Shown here: positions 12,450 to 26,880 of the stretch, in pieces
How positions within the stretch are numbered: position 1 is the stretch's first letter
How the letters are laid out: each line of letters starts with the position of its first letter
Assembly (NCBI RefSeq): GCF_020882245.1
Contig: NC_083597.1
Coordinates: 80,206,152-80,270,151 of the forward strand
Source of the DNA: Rhopalosiphum padi
Lineage: Eukaryota > Arthropoda > Insecta > Hemiptera > Aphididae
Direction of reading: 5' to 3'
Length of the DNA stretch: 64,000 nucleotides
Translations under genes and position numbers: made by a program
The notes under the pieces: generated by a model
What the model saw: only the letters and a program-made list of their open reading frames with translations
What the model was told of the DNA's origin: nothing
Databases searched by the model: none

Positions 12450-15400
12450 ACGTAGGAATAGGTATTTAAAGAAAAGAAAATATATTATATTAATTTAGAA
12501 TGTTAAAAAAAAATAACGATTTTTCAATTTCTCGAAATATGAACTCGGGACTTTTGACGTTTTTGTTAGATAATCATAATAATATATTGTTATACGATCG
12601 AGTGTGAAATTTATAATATCTCGGAGGACTGCTGCAATGTGCGCACGACGAACGAAATCACAAACGCATTATTACTGCAACCGTCTTAAACAGATAAGAA
12701 CAATAAACGACGGTAAAGAATTCCACAGAGTATTGCGCCGTACAACCGTAGATAAATATAATAATATATAAGATAAATACGAATACTACTCGGCAAACAC
12801 AAGTATTGATTTATGTTGTTAACTACGTTCACATATGACTCGATTTGTATTGCTGATTATTATTGAAACTCTTTGACATTTTATAAACGATGCAGGTACG
12901 ATAAACAGGAATTATATATTATAGGCGTTTTCTTTGGTTTCATACCGTACTTGGAAGTTGCGACTATTCGATTAAATTTTCTAAAATAAAATCGATTATC
13001 TGTACTATTTATTAGAACATATACCGTGGAAAAGACCTACAGCCGGTTGGATATCAATAAACGAGTTGAGAATATGTTATTTATAAATTTTAATCATGTA
13101 TCAAGTACCGTGGATCAAGACGAGTTTTCATATGACTAAATGTTTAACTTAAAAAATGTCAGTGGATATTATTATTACGAGTGTTATCATCGTGTTCCTT
13201 ATATACGTATTGAGTTCAATACTCCTGTGTTGACCAAACACAAAAATTACACAAATAATAGTTGAGCTTGTGATTCTGTAGAACATTATATGATTAATAT
13301 ATAAGTGCATTACCAGGTGTAGTGTTCACGTTACACCGACTGTTGAATAGTGTTGACTACGAAGAACTCCCTTCGGCAGTTTAAAAGCCTTACTGATCTT
13401 GAAAAATATTACTTATTTTCGGCGCCGCTGATATTAATACCATGCCTTGTTGTTTACACTTTTCGGTAGCAAACGATGATAAATATCGTCGAAATAAAAT
13501 TACTTTGTGTAGTATAAGTTTAATGTAGGAAGTATTTACTGGTGCAATGGCAGATACCCCAGATGATGTAGTATATAGGTTTGACGGTAAAAATTCCGTT
13601 GGTTTTTTCGTTAATATTCATGAACTTGAAAATATATACTATATAATATACAAGTAGTCGAAATGCACGAATGCATTACCGGAAGACGGTTTTACAACAC
13701 CTGCGCCGTCGACGAGCCGAGTTGTGTGCGCGCGATTCTTTTAACCTTTTTGCCAATTTTTTTTTTTTTTATTACTTTTAGTGGGTGGAAAAAAATGTGA
13801 ACTTTGAAACTGCCACAGCTAATGGTCTGGAAACCCTTTTCTGCTTTTGTCGTTTTCTACTATCCTAGCTACAGGATCCTTTATTTATTTGTTTAAAGTT
13901 ACAAGCGTAAAAGGGGAGAGACAGAGAAAATGTTAAAATAGATAAAAGAAGAAAAAAAAGTATACCTACCTACATAAAAAAGAAATTTGGATTTCAGTCT
14001 GTTCGATAACAACGTCGCGAACTGGTTGATAGTGTCGTTATACGACTTTAAACGATATTTAATATACCTACATCATAATATCACATGCATGCGGCAAGTA
14101 GATAATATGACGCGTATAATACAACATATATAGGTATAAGTATATAATATTTACTTTGTATGCATCGTGTGTAACTCTGATATTATTTGTGCGACCATTT
14201 AAAAGTTAAAAATAATCATATTATTTCACTTCATCATTATTTTTATTACGAGAATATATTTTATATTATGTATAATAATATATATATTATAATATTTATA
14301 AATAAAAAATAATAATATATTTTGGCTTATTCCTATAGTGGTTTTTTATAATATGTATATATCAGATGTACTTCAAAATGAAAAAATAAAGACATAGCAA
14401 AGACCTTGTTGTGCAATGAGCGACCAGATCATCTATTTAAGTCGACGTTTTAAATTATTTTTTCATTTATCTTGGAATTCATAAGCAAGCGAGTCAGTGG
14501 CGAGTAAAATTTTACGTAATACTGTTGCGCAATAATATTCATTTTATTGTAGCTTGGGTGAAATTGACATTTAATGGATTTAATAATTGTGTTCTTTAAA
14601 ATTGTATCTATTAATTTATATTTTATTTACTGACTGTGTTTTAAATGCGGAATAACTGAATATAAATTCAGTCGCTCGAGTCTAACAACATGAGTTTGAT
14701 TCACATTCACCGATTTACATGAAAATAATTAAAATATATTATCGTTCATCGAAATGAAGGGTATTTGTAAACTCCGCGAATTGTTTACTTTAATTTAAAT
14801 CGAAACCCATACACATATACGTATAATGTACATATATGCATATATATACCTAAGTGATTTGGTTCAAAAATATGTGTATATACCTACGAGGCGCGGTTCA
14901 TATTATATTGTACGTCGGAGCCCAGACATTATAAAAACAACAAGACAAGTATAAAACGTTCGAGTTTCCAATCATTTGAGACTGTTCTTATATTTTATGA
15001 TAATATTATACTATTAAAAAAATTGCATTTATGCCAAAACGTTCGACAAACCGAGATGTTTAAAAGTATCCGATGCCGCACCGCCCCGGAAGCATTGGTA
15101 TGATTATTTTAGATTGACATAGATAGATTGATATTTTCTATGGATAATATAATATTATACAATGAACCATCGTCACTGGAGTATACCACAATACACACAA
15201 GCGTACAACATCCCTGTATAGTACAAATAATAATATTGTTATGTTATATCGAGTAAAGTATATTTTTTTTAATAGTTTTTTTTTTTTTATCGGTCTTGAA
15301 ATAATATAATTTCCCCTTCGGCTACTAAGGCCTATATCATTATATTTTATATGTACGAGTAAATTAAATTTTTTTTTAAAAAAAGAAGAATTTTATATTA

Positions 15401-15490
15401 AATAATTAGGTATTTATGAACATTGCAATAAAATAAATGTTGACTATATTAGTTTTAATAGATTTAGGTTTGTGAAAGTGAAGACGTTGT
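12450..15490. other. AT-rich non-coding stretch
   Basis: A 36-codon plus frame at 13547-13657 (MADTPDDVVYRFDGKNS...) starts with ATG but is too short to support. Nothing else is recognised. Confidence 0.5.
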
Positions 15491-15496
15491 GTTGTT

Positions 15497-16395
15497 TTAG
15501 TAGGCGTCGGATTCACATTCAGTCTCTATTTGATTCGAGTTGGCTTCTTTGAAAATTGTATTTGTTAATCGTGCAATATTATTTTTAGTACCCACCAATT
15601 TTAATTCAAGTCTTATTAATTATAGAGCTTAGATTGTTAGCATGTCACCGATTCAATATTGTATCATGACTTTCAGTGTGGATGGATGGCCTTGAACATT
15701 TTCGATAAGGTATTTAAATCGCTCAAACTTTAATGGTATTTTTTTGTTTTACATGATAATCTTGCTGGTTCATTTATATTTTCGGAAAATTTGCATTTTT
15801 TTTTCGTTTGTGTGCCTTAATAATATTATTTGTTTGTCCATGTTTATATTCAGTTGGTGTAGTATTGTTTGTTCTTTCACTACTACTTTGTGAATCATAG
15901 ATGTGGACTGATGAGTTGGCTTTTCTTTTAAGTCTTTTCCAGTTCTTTACAGGACTTATTACTCTATCACGTTCTTGAATTAATTGTGTATTATCTTGTA
16001 TGTTGGATGTCTTGGAAATTTGACTGATTGGGATTGTGTCTTATTTATTATCAATAATAATTGATATGTTATTGCTTGTGACAGCATTGACTGTTTGGAT
16101 ATGTATGGTTTATTTCGTGTTTTATTTATTTGAATGATTTGATTAATAATGTGACTTTTTATCATTTAATTTTACTGCACTTTGAGGAGGTATGGTTTTT
16201 TCGATAACACGTTCATAAATATTCAATAATTTATGTAATTGTGAATGATTGCTACTAAAGTAGGTAGTTTTTTAAAGTCTTCCGGTATATTTGTCTACGA
16301 TAACTGAGAATATTCTCGAATCCTACTACATGTATTCCGACTTCTAGATTAGAAATTAAGCCAACAGGTGTTATGTTGGCCTGATTATAATATTT
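15497..16395 (-). pseudogene. Decayed coding region, probably from a mobile element
   Basis: On the minus strand, from about 16395 down to a TAA at 15497-15499, long protein-like stretches can be followed through several stops and at least two or three frame changes. Readable pieces in order are NITPVGLISNLEVGIHVVGF (near 16360), LLNIYERVIEKTIPPQSAVK (near 16210), ERDRVISPVKNWKRLKRK (near 15950), TNNTTPTEYKHGQTNN (near 15850), FERFKYLIENVQGHPSTLKV (near 15705) and LKLVGTKNNIARLTNTIF, ending in TECESDAY (near 15500). The plus strand is correspondingly T/G-skewed, unlike its surroundings. The polar, Asn/Ser/Lys-rich middle and lack of an enzyme motif suit the first open frame of a non-LTR element or a gag-like protein, but I do not recognise the family. 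No adjoining polymerase region was seen. It may also be a decayed host gene. Confidence 0.5.
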
Positions 16396-16633
16396 GTAGT
16401 GTTATTTAATTGGGAATCGTTGGAAAGAAATTAGAAAATATAATTATTTTGTTTAGGTTAATCTTTGTATTTTGATTGGAGTATTAATTTTAAGAATAAT
16501 TAAACACGTGAGTAAGTATGTAATAAGAAAGTATTGTAACATTTAAATTTAAATCGGTTATAGTGAAAGTTAAATAAATAGCTTAGTCCCTGAAATTAGA
16601 GTAACTTAGAGTTGGGAGAACGTCTACTATTGT

Positions 16634-16661
16634 TATTATTTAATTAATTAATTAAATAATA
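16634..16661. repeat. 28-base perfect AT palindrome
   Basis: TATTATTTAATTAATTAATTAAATAATA reads identically on both strands, about 240 bases upstream (in minus orientation) of the decayed coding region. It may be only low-complexity sequence. Confidence 0.8.
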
Positions 16662-17960
16662 GATATGATGATCATATTAATAATAAAAAAGTTAAATTTT
16701 GAAATCAAATTTGTTCAATACGCATTTCGGTATCTTTGCGAATTGATCGAACCATTTCATCAGTTAACACTTTTAGAATTACTCAGAATATATGTTTTGA
16801 TATGCTTACATATAAAATTTAGTATATTTTTAATAATGTTTTAATGTTAAGAAATATATTATGTCAACGAATTTAAAGTGATTCTGTAACACGATATTAT
16901 AATATTATGTTATACTATAGTCTGTTATAATAATGCATAATAATATATAATATAAATGGTATTTATATAAGTATAGCTCGCTGTGGTTGAATTATACTTG
17001 ATTTCGATTCATTACGTCGAAGCCACACGAAACAAAGTTGAGATAACAATGAAACGTATACATCGTAAAATTATGTATTATACTCGTACGGGCCGGGTCT
17101 TTTGCTTTTGTATCGATACAAAATGGCAAACTATTGAACATTGTAATCAACCGTAGGTACGTACAATACAAATATACCGTACAGATAGAAAGGTAGACAC
17201 CGTTTAGGTACTTCGGTTCTAGTTACATTATTTAGGGCCTCTGAGTAGTGTAAGCCAAAGAGTGTATTATCCGGCACAGAATATACGCGGCTAACGTCGA
17301 CATAATAATATAAAAATCCACTAACGATTCCGTGTTATTTCCGTAATACCACGTGTATATCTGTGGTATATGTATGTTATATATGTATATAAACACACGC
17401 GTTGTAACTGGAGTACATTTACGTTTGAAATGATAATATATGTTTACCCGATGCGAAAGAAAAGGAAAGGCCGTGCGTTACCGTAAACCCTTAAACCATT
17501 CGCAAATCGAGTTATCCATCTTGGAGAGCAAACGAAGAAACAAGGTCAAAAATTAAGTTGGTTTGTTCAAGAGTTCTCGTGTACCTACATACAACGGGCC
17601 GATTCTTTATTAGCACTTTTAATAAATGTGTACCCATACGTTTACTAGGGTCGAAATCAGACGTCGTGGTACGCGGGGGAAATGTAATTTCGTAGAGCTT
17701 TCGCGAACGGTATAAAAATACATAAACGCGTACCTACCTATACTCGGCTGTATACGTTCGGATGGGTTTTTTTTTTTAAATTTAAAACGTTGATATTTAT
17801 CAATATCGCGGGAAAAATAAACTAGCAAATAATTACGAGAGCTTATATCGCTTTATTTTATATATTATATTATTTTTAATTTCCGATAAAAAATTCAATC
17901 ACGTACACCGCGTGCCGCAAAATCCCGTAATAATAAACAAACGAGCACGTTTTGAATACG

Positions 17961-18080
17961 TAATTTTTGATAACAAAAAAAAAAATGAAAATAAAAAGTA
18001 AAAATAGGAAAAATAAAAATCGAAAATAAAAATAAAGTTGAAGAAAGATGAAAAATAAAAATAAAAAGAAGAAAAACAAC
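17961..18080. repeat. A-rich low-complexity tract (AAATAAA-like)
   Basis: About 120 bases of diverged AAAATAAA/GAAAAATAAA units on the plus strand, ending at a sharp border with a C/T-rich and CpG-rich island. Reverse-strand Phe/Leu/Tyr-rich frames here are artefacts of the repeat. Confidence 0.8.
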
Positions 18081-18366
18081 AGTAGCCGAGTGTATATACT
18101 TTGTCGTTCACCCCATTCCATCACCGACTGCTGCCGCCACTGCCGGCTGACTGATGGTTGGCAATCGCATTCCGCCGAGCCTTACATAATTTCTCCGAGC
18201 GTGTTCCTCTATCTATATCTCTAACTCACTCGTTCCTCCACCTCACTCATCCGACCATTTCGCATGTACCTTTCGACGTCCATCTCTGTCTGCCCGTCTG
18301 CCTGTATATGTGTACGTCTGCAGTCTCTGCCTTCATATCTCTCTCCGGCCCGCCGCTCTCACACAA

Positions 18367-18427
18367 GCGACGACGACGACGACGACTACGGCGATGACTA
18401 CGACGACGACGACGACGGCGACGGCGA
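18367..18427. repeat. (CGA)n trinucleotide repeat
   Basis: An interrupted CGACGA/GATGAC tract of about 60 bases. It reads as poly-Asp, poly-Arg or poly-Thr in the three plus frames, all open. It lies within a CpG-rich island after a stretch of C/T-rich leader-like sequence (18180-18360). Confidence 0.9.
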
Positions 18428-21400
18428 CTTACGCGCTGTTGTTATATTCTAGGCGAGAGATAAATTCACCACCAGGGACATTCCTAACAGACATGCGAAA
18501 TGACTAGCAAAGTCACGGTAAATACTTTTATGGCGGTGGCCATACATTTTCGGGTGCCGCGCTACGGATGCAGTTTGTCCGTCATTATAGCAGGAACCGA
18601 CTATTTTTATGCGCGTACATTTTTTTTCTCGTCTGTTTACGTGATTTTGTTGCTGAATAATGTTTTGGGCCGAATTGTATTTTTTTATTTGTTTAAAACA
18701 TTAGGTACTTACGGATATCCCGACCCGGGTATTGTGAGATGCTACACGCGGTGTAGGTAAAATAATAAAGCACTGGCATGGAGTTCGGGTTAGCCGTACT
18801 TGGCCCGTCAGCTGTTTCAGGGAAACCCGTAGAAAATTTCTCCGAAACGCCTAAACTTTCTTCGTGTAATCCGATTATTTCATTTTCGTAAAATGCAATT
18901 ATAAATCGAAGTTACTTCGAAAATTATTAACTATATTATATAGCTGGTATGATGGTACAATGTTAACGAATTATTAATATTATTTAATCTTATAGCAATC
19001 CCTTATATTAAGTTTTTCTAAGAAAAATGCTTAAATCGACCGGATTTCCACGTAAATCTTATGATGTCCAAAAAAAAAATTGATAAATTACGAAAAATAT
19101 TAAATATAAAATATATTTTTTATCATTTTACATATTATACAGGCTGTCAAGTAATAATATGTAGTTGTATTATTATTTTATTGTTACGGCGAAAAACACG
19201 CCGACTTAACTATTTGTGTTTTAATACTTATATTCACAGGTGGTGGAAACGTATGTAACAATGTAATTATTTTAAATCTTTAAATATTATGTACAATACG
19301 TTTCGTATGAAGAATGGTTCACAATTTATAGAGATAAAGCTGTTGAATATAATATCATTAGGTACAATAGGGATTAGAATTAAATCGCTAGTTCTCGAGT
19401 ACTGTAAGCCACTCAATGAAATTAAACAGTTAAAAAAAAAAAACAAAACAAAAACGATTTAACCCTATATAAAAAAATACGCGCGAAAAGAAATATCGAA
19501 CTCGGCTCTATTTTGAAATATTATTAGTGAAACATGAAATATAATATAGTTTAATACTGCAATTTCTCCGTTCGTAATGTTATTATGGAGCGACGCGTAA
19601 AACGAACCGCGGTGAGCCGCATTCTTGCACAGGAAAAACACGTATAACACCGATCGGATTTAGAAAACCACAGTATATTCAGTAGCGCGCAGTAGTACGT
19701 GCGTGCGCGGTGTCGGATAAGTCGACGGGGATGGGATTTCGGAAAAACCACTAGAATATAGTATAGGTACTTCGCTTCGATATCGTCGTTGGATGCGAAC
19801 GGTTTACACGGTTTACCTACGACAATCATCCGTCTGAGCATAAATCCTAATAGAGAGCGGAATTGAGGTCGGATACGGTTTTGGAAATATAATAACGTGT
19901 ACAATTATGCATAACTACACGCGCGCGGTCCGCAGGCCAAAAAAAAAAACATGATAATATATATAACGATATACCATATTATATGTTATACGAAAAAACC
20001 GACCAAAATCTCGGTTAGCCGTCAGCAACGGCCGCTGCGCCACTTGTGTGGTATTCAAATAAATATGGGACAGTTTTTGGTCCCCGTCGACGTGTCCGTG
20101 TTTACACGCGCACACACGGTCCGGCATAAACCCTCGACCTCGCCGCCGCCGCCACCCACGCCAACGGTTCGGCGTGCGTGCGACACTCGCATATATTTAT
20201 ATTATACATACATACATATATAATATACGTGATGTGTATCCATTTCATTTATATGATAATGCGAATAACTGACACAGAACACCACTTGGCCATTTGTCCG
20301 ACACGCGTTATGGCGTCAGGATCAGGAATGCGTTATTAGTTCACTTGTTCAATGTAAATTCCGACTGATTCTCCTCTCCCCGCACACGCACACGCACACA
20401 CGAACACGCACATTATATTGTGTGCATGTACGAGTAACCGTGTGATTGTGTGTGTAATTTACGTTAGGTAGCTTAAATACACAATGTATATCCCATCCCT
20501 TCCACATATACACGCACACCGAACGCGCAATATACACTTACATATGCCAGATGTCATGTTTGATTAATGCAACTCTGCATGCTATTTCGACGACGGCGAC
20601 GACGACGGCAACGGCGACGAATGACGGACTCGCACACTCCCGCACGCTATTAGTCAGAATGTATTTCCGCTCTAAACCAATATCGGAAACCGGTCGTTCT
20701 GTATAAGTATATGTATACGGCCGAGCTATAGTCACTCACAGCGTAATGCGCGCAAATAGACGCGATAGTGCGCCGTTCTCCTCAGGATATTAAAAAATCA
20801 TTTAACCTAAATCCGTCAAGCAAACGACCCTTAGTCGCAATATGGTTTCAGTTAGGTATTTTTTTTCAAGTCCTATATTACGTTGTCAATATTAACATTT
20901 TCGTCAACTAGGAAATTTAATTAATTTTTTTCACTTAAAAATCTGAGTACTTTATAATATACGCATAATTTTCAAATGGATTTTTCTCTTCAAAAACCAA
21001 TTAGTTTTTTTTATTTTCTGCAAGAAAACTCTGCTGGTAGAATTTATAAGTAATTTAGACGGGATTTTTTTTAAATACATTTATAGTATTTTAATTAAAT
21101 AAATAGATCCCTTGGTTTCGAGTAAATAATAAACCATGAGTAATATTATTGTTAGTCGTTCTAACAATATATAGAGCTTGGAATGACGAATTTTGTTATC
21201 TAAGTACAAAATCGTTATTAAAAAGAGTGACCTATATATTTTGTATTTATGCCGTATTGTCTATTATTATATTCGATCTTAAAAGGATTACTCTTTTATT
21301 ATAAAACTTTATTTTTTGACAAAATAATAAATCTTATTTATATCTTGAATTTTTTCTAAAGTTTGATTACGTGTTTAAGCTAACTTTTGATGTTTTATAG

Positions 21401-22399
21401 TTATATTAACTATATTATTACTAGATTACAACATAAAACTATAGCCTGATGAGATTTTGATGATACACTTGCACTGATGTTGCGTGGTTAAATTGCATAC
21501 GAAGTTCCGATTTACAATCTTAACTATTTTAGAAGAGCTTATACTTTATCATAAATGTACAGATTGACGCTTTGAAACAATATAATATCGTATTGAAATA
21601 TACGTCATACTATGTGTCTAATACGATACTGACAATAAATTTAATTAATTGTTAGTGTATCAAAATTAAAAAATTAAAACTTCACCGTGCAAGACATGTA
21701 GTAATTGATTTTTTGTTTCTCGTATCAGATATAAAAAAAAAAAAATAAGTAACAATAATATGCATCTAATAGGTACTTTATCTTATACCTTGCACCTAAA
21801 CATAAAATGCGGAAGATATTTATTTTTTTGTAATATTATACGTCAGTTTTAATAAATTTTCCATGTAAAAGCCATTTGTTTTTGTGACGAATTTTAATTT
21901 TTCTTTATTTAAAGAACACTCTCAAGAGCCGAAGTTAACACGAATCGAATTACTAGACTTCAATTTGTCTAACACAAAATCTTCTTGGATATATTATATA
22001 ATAATATACATTGCGTATATTTGTCGTCATAGGTGTGGCATTTAACTCCTCATAAAAAGTACACACATATTATTTAAATAACTTATATAAACATTATAAT
22101 AAAATGCGATATAAAAAAATTAAGCAAAATCAATGCATATTATATGAATATTATATGCAAGTCGTATTATGGGACACTGCACAGTCGAATCAACGAAAAT
22201 AAAATACAGGAACAACGCATTGTTTATATATTATTATATATTAAATATATTGTTTGTACTACTATATCTATATAATATAAAATATGCACATATAAACGAT
22301 GAATTATTATATTTTAATGAATTCGAAAATATTTTAACATATATATGTCTCATTATATTAATATAATAATATTATAACGGCATGACACAAATAGTTTAC

Positions 22400-23120
22400 C
22401 AATAGCTTAAACGTCCAATCATTGTCTGGTCGATATCACGTGATTCAATATCCTCTTGTTTTTAGAGCGAACGCTTATTATTATTTTTTTCGGAACCCGG
22501 AGCATCCGTATATTGGTCCACCACCACGTACATACTGCAAACGGCCTCATTCTTTAGGACAAAAGTGATAATGGGATCCCCGAGCGTTTCTGATATATTA
22601 TTACATATACATTATAATCGGTCTCGTTCGACCAAATTCGTTTTAAAGTTATCACATAAAACTATATCTTATCTGTGTGCTGCGCCGCAGGCGGGACTTA
22701 TATTATTGTTCGCCGACAACAAATTTTAAATCCGGTATCCACCCTCTAACCCTTTCGAGTGCCGCCCAACGGTCGTATTAGAAAACTATTTTTATCGGCC
22801 CGGTCGCGTCCTATCATAATAATATATATTATATTTTATACTATACAATAATGACGTAATGCGAAATATAATAGTCACAACCGTTGTCCCGTTTAAAGGG
22901 CAGCGGGCAGCACTTTACTGGTTTTTTCGCCCCCACCGCGGTCCGTAGCACCGGAAAAAGTTTCCACCGACGGTCGCACCGACGTCTCGAGGAAAACGAT
23001 GAAGTTTACTCGCTTCAGCCGGCCGCGATTTACGGCTCTGCACATTGTTCGCAAAGTCCGACGTGCCGACACAATGCGCCGTGACTAGTAGTTACCACAC
23101 TATACGACTTTCTACTGATT
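22400..23120. other. GC-elevated island
   Basis: Two CpG-rich blocks, 22480-22600 and 22880-23090. The first carries a short minus-strand frame (22462-22590) after an acceptor-like ATATATCAG; the second has a 66-codon plus frame. Neither is recognised. Confidence 0.4.
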
Positions 23121-26100
23121 TTAATGATTGTTGCGGCGGAAAAAAAAAATGTGTCAAACTATAGCAAGTATTTTTCCGAAGACTTAGCGTCAGCGGCGTA
23201 CTTGTAGGTAGAAAAGCACCGGATTTGGCGACAAACGTTATTTAGTGACCAGACGTTTATTACTATCGATAAGCGCTTTGCGACTAAAACACGCGATTCA
23301 AGTGGTCTTCACTCGTTTTAATAATTAATACTTTACCCATAGTCTTTGTCGACAACTATAAATGAATCAGAATTGAAAAAAAAAATTTAGTTTCACCGAA
23401 AAATGTATTATTATTGTTCAAATTTACGTTAGAACATGCACGTGTGCAATGCATGCAATTAAAAATAATTATCATTATTATTATTTTATATAATACATAT
23501 ATAAACCTAATCATAAATTGCGCTTCAGCTTATTGTAATTAATTTTACTTCATGAAATTGGCTACGTTCTGTGATTTATCTTCGATTCAAGATAATTAAT
23601 AGTTATGAATTACCTAAGAATTTGATTTCTAAGGAGACATTTACATAGAATAGTGTCAAGACGGTTCTTACGCATTGAAAGCATAGACAAAGATGATGGA
23701 AGGGTACATGGGTTTTGCCTTTACGTTTCAGAAAGCTTAAATAATTATACAAACAGTTCACAATAGTATCTAATGCAGTAATGCATAATATTATATACTT
23801 AAATTTGATTTCGTACAATTATGAAAAATCAAATAATTTCCATATATTTTTATTCCTCATAAATTTACATTTGTAGTATAAAATATTATTTTGATAGTAA
23901 TATTGTTAAGTAAAGTTAAAATATTATTTTTCACTATGTTATTTTATTAAAAATAGTTTAACTATTTTATTATAATTATCAGTATGACTATTTTATTTTT
24001 TTATCGTGATTACTCAAATCGAAGTAAAGACCGTGAAGCTCAAAAATGGCTTTGAACATGAATACATGAATATACTGTAATATTTATTGATATTATAAAC
24101 ACGTTCTAATTTTTTGTATGAAGGTCATACAATATATTGTTTTTCATCACGTCGTCAACTCTACATTGTTGTTTATTATCATATTATTGTGTATAAAATG
24201 AACTATTGTATCAGTAAATTGTATTATTATGATGAACTTATTATGACTTCACGATTTCCGTCTCTATATAGTTTAATATTAAAAAAAAAAAAATCATAAT
24301 AATTTTACTAACTTCCAATACCACTCAGTTTTGTTATGAATACAAATACTGCAGGAAATAAACCTAATATATTATGTAATGACTTGAAGTGCTCTTATAC
24401 AATATCCTCTCAAAAAATAATAAGTATCGTGCATATTTGTTTAAATTTTAGTTTAACTAGTAACTACATTATGATTAATATATCAATCATCCTCTAAGTC
24501 AATAAAAAATAATAATATCAAAAATGTATTTATTTTTTAAATAACAATATATTATACAAGATTTCATATGTGTATTAAATGATGCAAGTTTCAAGTTAAT
24601 AAGTTAATACAACTGCCATTATAACTTTATTACCGTCTACTGTATAGGCACTTAATCCCATATATTATTATGTATATGTATGTTTGTGTGTAGCAGTGCA
24701 CAAACGACATTTTACAAAAATATTACACTGCAATGAAGGATTTTGTTGAGGAATGAACGGTAAAATAAAATAATAATAATAATAAAAATAATATTTTATT
24801 TAGTTTCGCTGAAAAATATAAATTTAAGTGCGTACTTACAATGCACGACTAGCGATCTTCCGTGTGTTATAAACTTTACCAACAGTGAAGATAACGAGGA
24901 TTTGAACCACGTAAAGATTATAAATGGATTTACACATATTATTATAAAAACCCCGTATAGAAAAATATAACTATGTGTTATGGACTTAGCTCGTACAAGA
25001 ACTAGAGCTATGTAATTATTACATAAATTAAAAGTGTGATAAAACGATGCATTTGTCAAAGCGATCTGGAGTAGTAATTTTTGCATGGGTTTTAACGTTT
25101 TTTGAAGTCGTTTAATAATAATGACCTCACTTATAATAATATATTATTATGATGGACCTTCGATCTGTATACAATATAGGAAATTCATCAATTCTATTGT
25201 ATGATACTATCGTATCTGAAAAACCAAGATAGTCTACACAAAAAAAAAAAAACAATAAATAAATAATTTGTAAACGGTGAAAAATGTGATTTTAGTTAAC
25301 AAATACATATAATTTAATAAATTATACTTCTACAATAATTATTGAACTTTTTTCATAAATAATGATTGTTACAGTGCATAGTTGAATTAATTATTTTATT
25401 TCTTGACATCAACAAGCTGAAGAGATAATTTAACGGACGACATACGCGCTGATTATGATTATACGTATAACTTTTAATTTTTACCGAACAGTAATTTTAA
25501 GACAATTACTTACAAAATACAAAATAATTAAATTACAATTGTTGTAACGCGGATATGCTAATAAGAGTTCACAATAGTGTATAAATTATAATGAAACGAG
25601 TGTTATAAGTCAGTTACAATTGAATTAAATTAAATTACATCTGCGTTATAGTTTAAAATAAAGGAAAAAAGTGATTTGCACGTGAATACAGTTATGTACC
25701 CATATTGCAGATACACACCGCCGTGCAACAAATTTATGATAAGGTAAATTAATATGGGTGTTAGACCATAACCTTGCACTGTTCGCTTAAACAAGGTATA
25801 ATAATGGTGTACGAGAATTAAAAATGTTTTATCATGACTAAATAAAAATTATATATTATAATTATTATATAGAATAATAAATAATTGATTGATATTTTTC
25901 TCAATAATTATTAATTTTTTATTAAAGTTTTTAATTTTTTAAAAAAATGTATTAATTTATAAGGAAATTAGATACTGTAATATGTATATAATAATTATAA
26001 CGAATTCATCTCTAGGTTAACTGAAAAAACTGTAAAGTTATGTAAAAAGTTTTCCTCGAATTCCGAGTATCCTGAGTGTTATTGCCAAAACTGCGTTTTT

Positions 26101-26880
26101 TTTTGGTAGTTTTTCACAATTTCCTGATAAACTAAAGCTAATATTATAATTTTGAAATTCTGGCATATCTATGTTTCATTTTTTGGTAACTTTTAGAACA
26201 TTATATTGTTTTCTCTAAAAAAAAATGCGTATAACATACATCATGCACAAAACAGCAACATATCATATCATATTGTGAGACTTAAACATTCATAAAATTA
26301 AATTAAAATAAATACATATTTATTAATTCTATCTTATCGATATTATACTGAAAATATTTTGTAATACAATATTTTTGAATTTATTGTAAATGAGTGACTA
26401 TTAGTACGTTAGAAAATAAATATAATCTACGAATGAAACTCTAAAAAATGCGTTACAAATTATAATTAATATATCCTTATATATATTATTATTTACAATA
26501 TATCATTTATAAGGAAAGTTTGTAGGCGTACGTTTATTTTATCTAATTAAAATTCAGTGTATTAACTGGACTGGCTGTCGATAATTTCTACATTAAAATG
26601 GATAAGTCTAATGAATATGAGTTTTATTTTTTATTTTAAAATTATCTCTGTGCTGAACATTTGTTCGGATTTAAATTATTATTTTCTTATTGAATTTCAC
26701 GAGTACTAATTATGAACTTACTAATAGCTTTATTATAATATAAATGTACACCGCCAAACGTAAACTGAATGGTGTGAATACTCGTAATAATATAATCCAC
26801 TTTTAAAAAATTATTGATTGAATCCGTTGCGAAAACCTAAATATTTGTAAATTTATACTCCGGCTTAAAATACTTTATGT
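23120..26880. other. AT-rich non-coding stretch
   Basis: Only low-complexity and short hydrophobic frames. A sequence resembling a tRNA T-arm at about 24897-24911 lacks the rest of a tRNA. Confidence 0.55.

Larger units (their letters stand above)
11830..12450. other. GC-elevated, CpG-rich island
   Basis: Holds the GCC and ATT repeats and a GGTGGTGGTGG tract near 12377. Open frames are repeat-driven. It is possibly a promoter or first-exon region of an unidentified transcript. Confidence 0.4.
16400..22400. other. Alternating AT-rich DNA and CpG-rich islands
   Basis: GC-elevated patches lie at about 17050-17800, 18100-18850 and 19480-20840. The last includes CpG-dense pieces at 19560-19870, 20000-20190 and 20580-20790. 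The intervening 20840-22400 is very AT-rich and empty. No exon with matching splice sites and recognisable protein was found; neuroligin first-exon motifs were specifically looked for and not seen. Confidence 0.4.

Noticed and set aside
17876..18124. Phe-rich minus-strand frames of 82 and 70 codons
   Set aside because: They are translations of an A-rich low-complexity tract.
18264..18507. Three overlapping plus frames over the CGA repeat
   Set aside because: They read the same trinucleotide repeat as Asp, Arg and Thr runs, which is an artefact of repeat periodicity.
24890..24915. tRNA-like T-arm (GGTTCAAATCC on the minus strand)
   Set aside because: The T stem has a mismatch, and no matching acceptor stem, anticodon arm or D arm is found at the expected distance.
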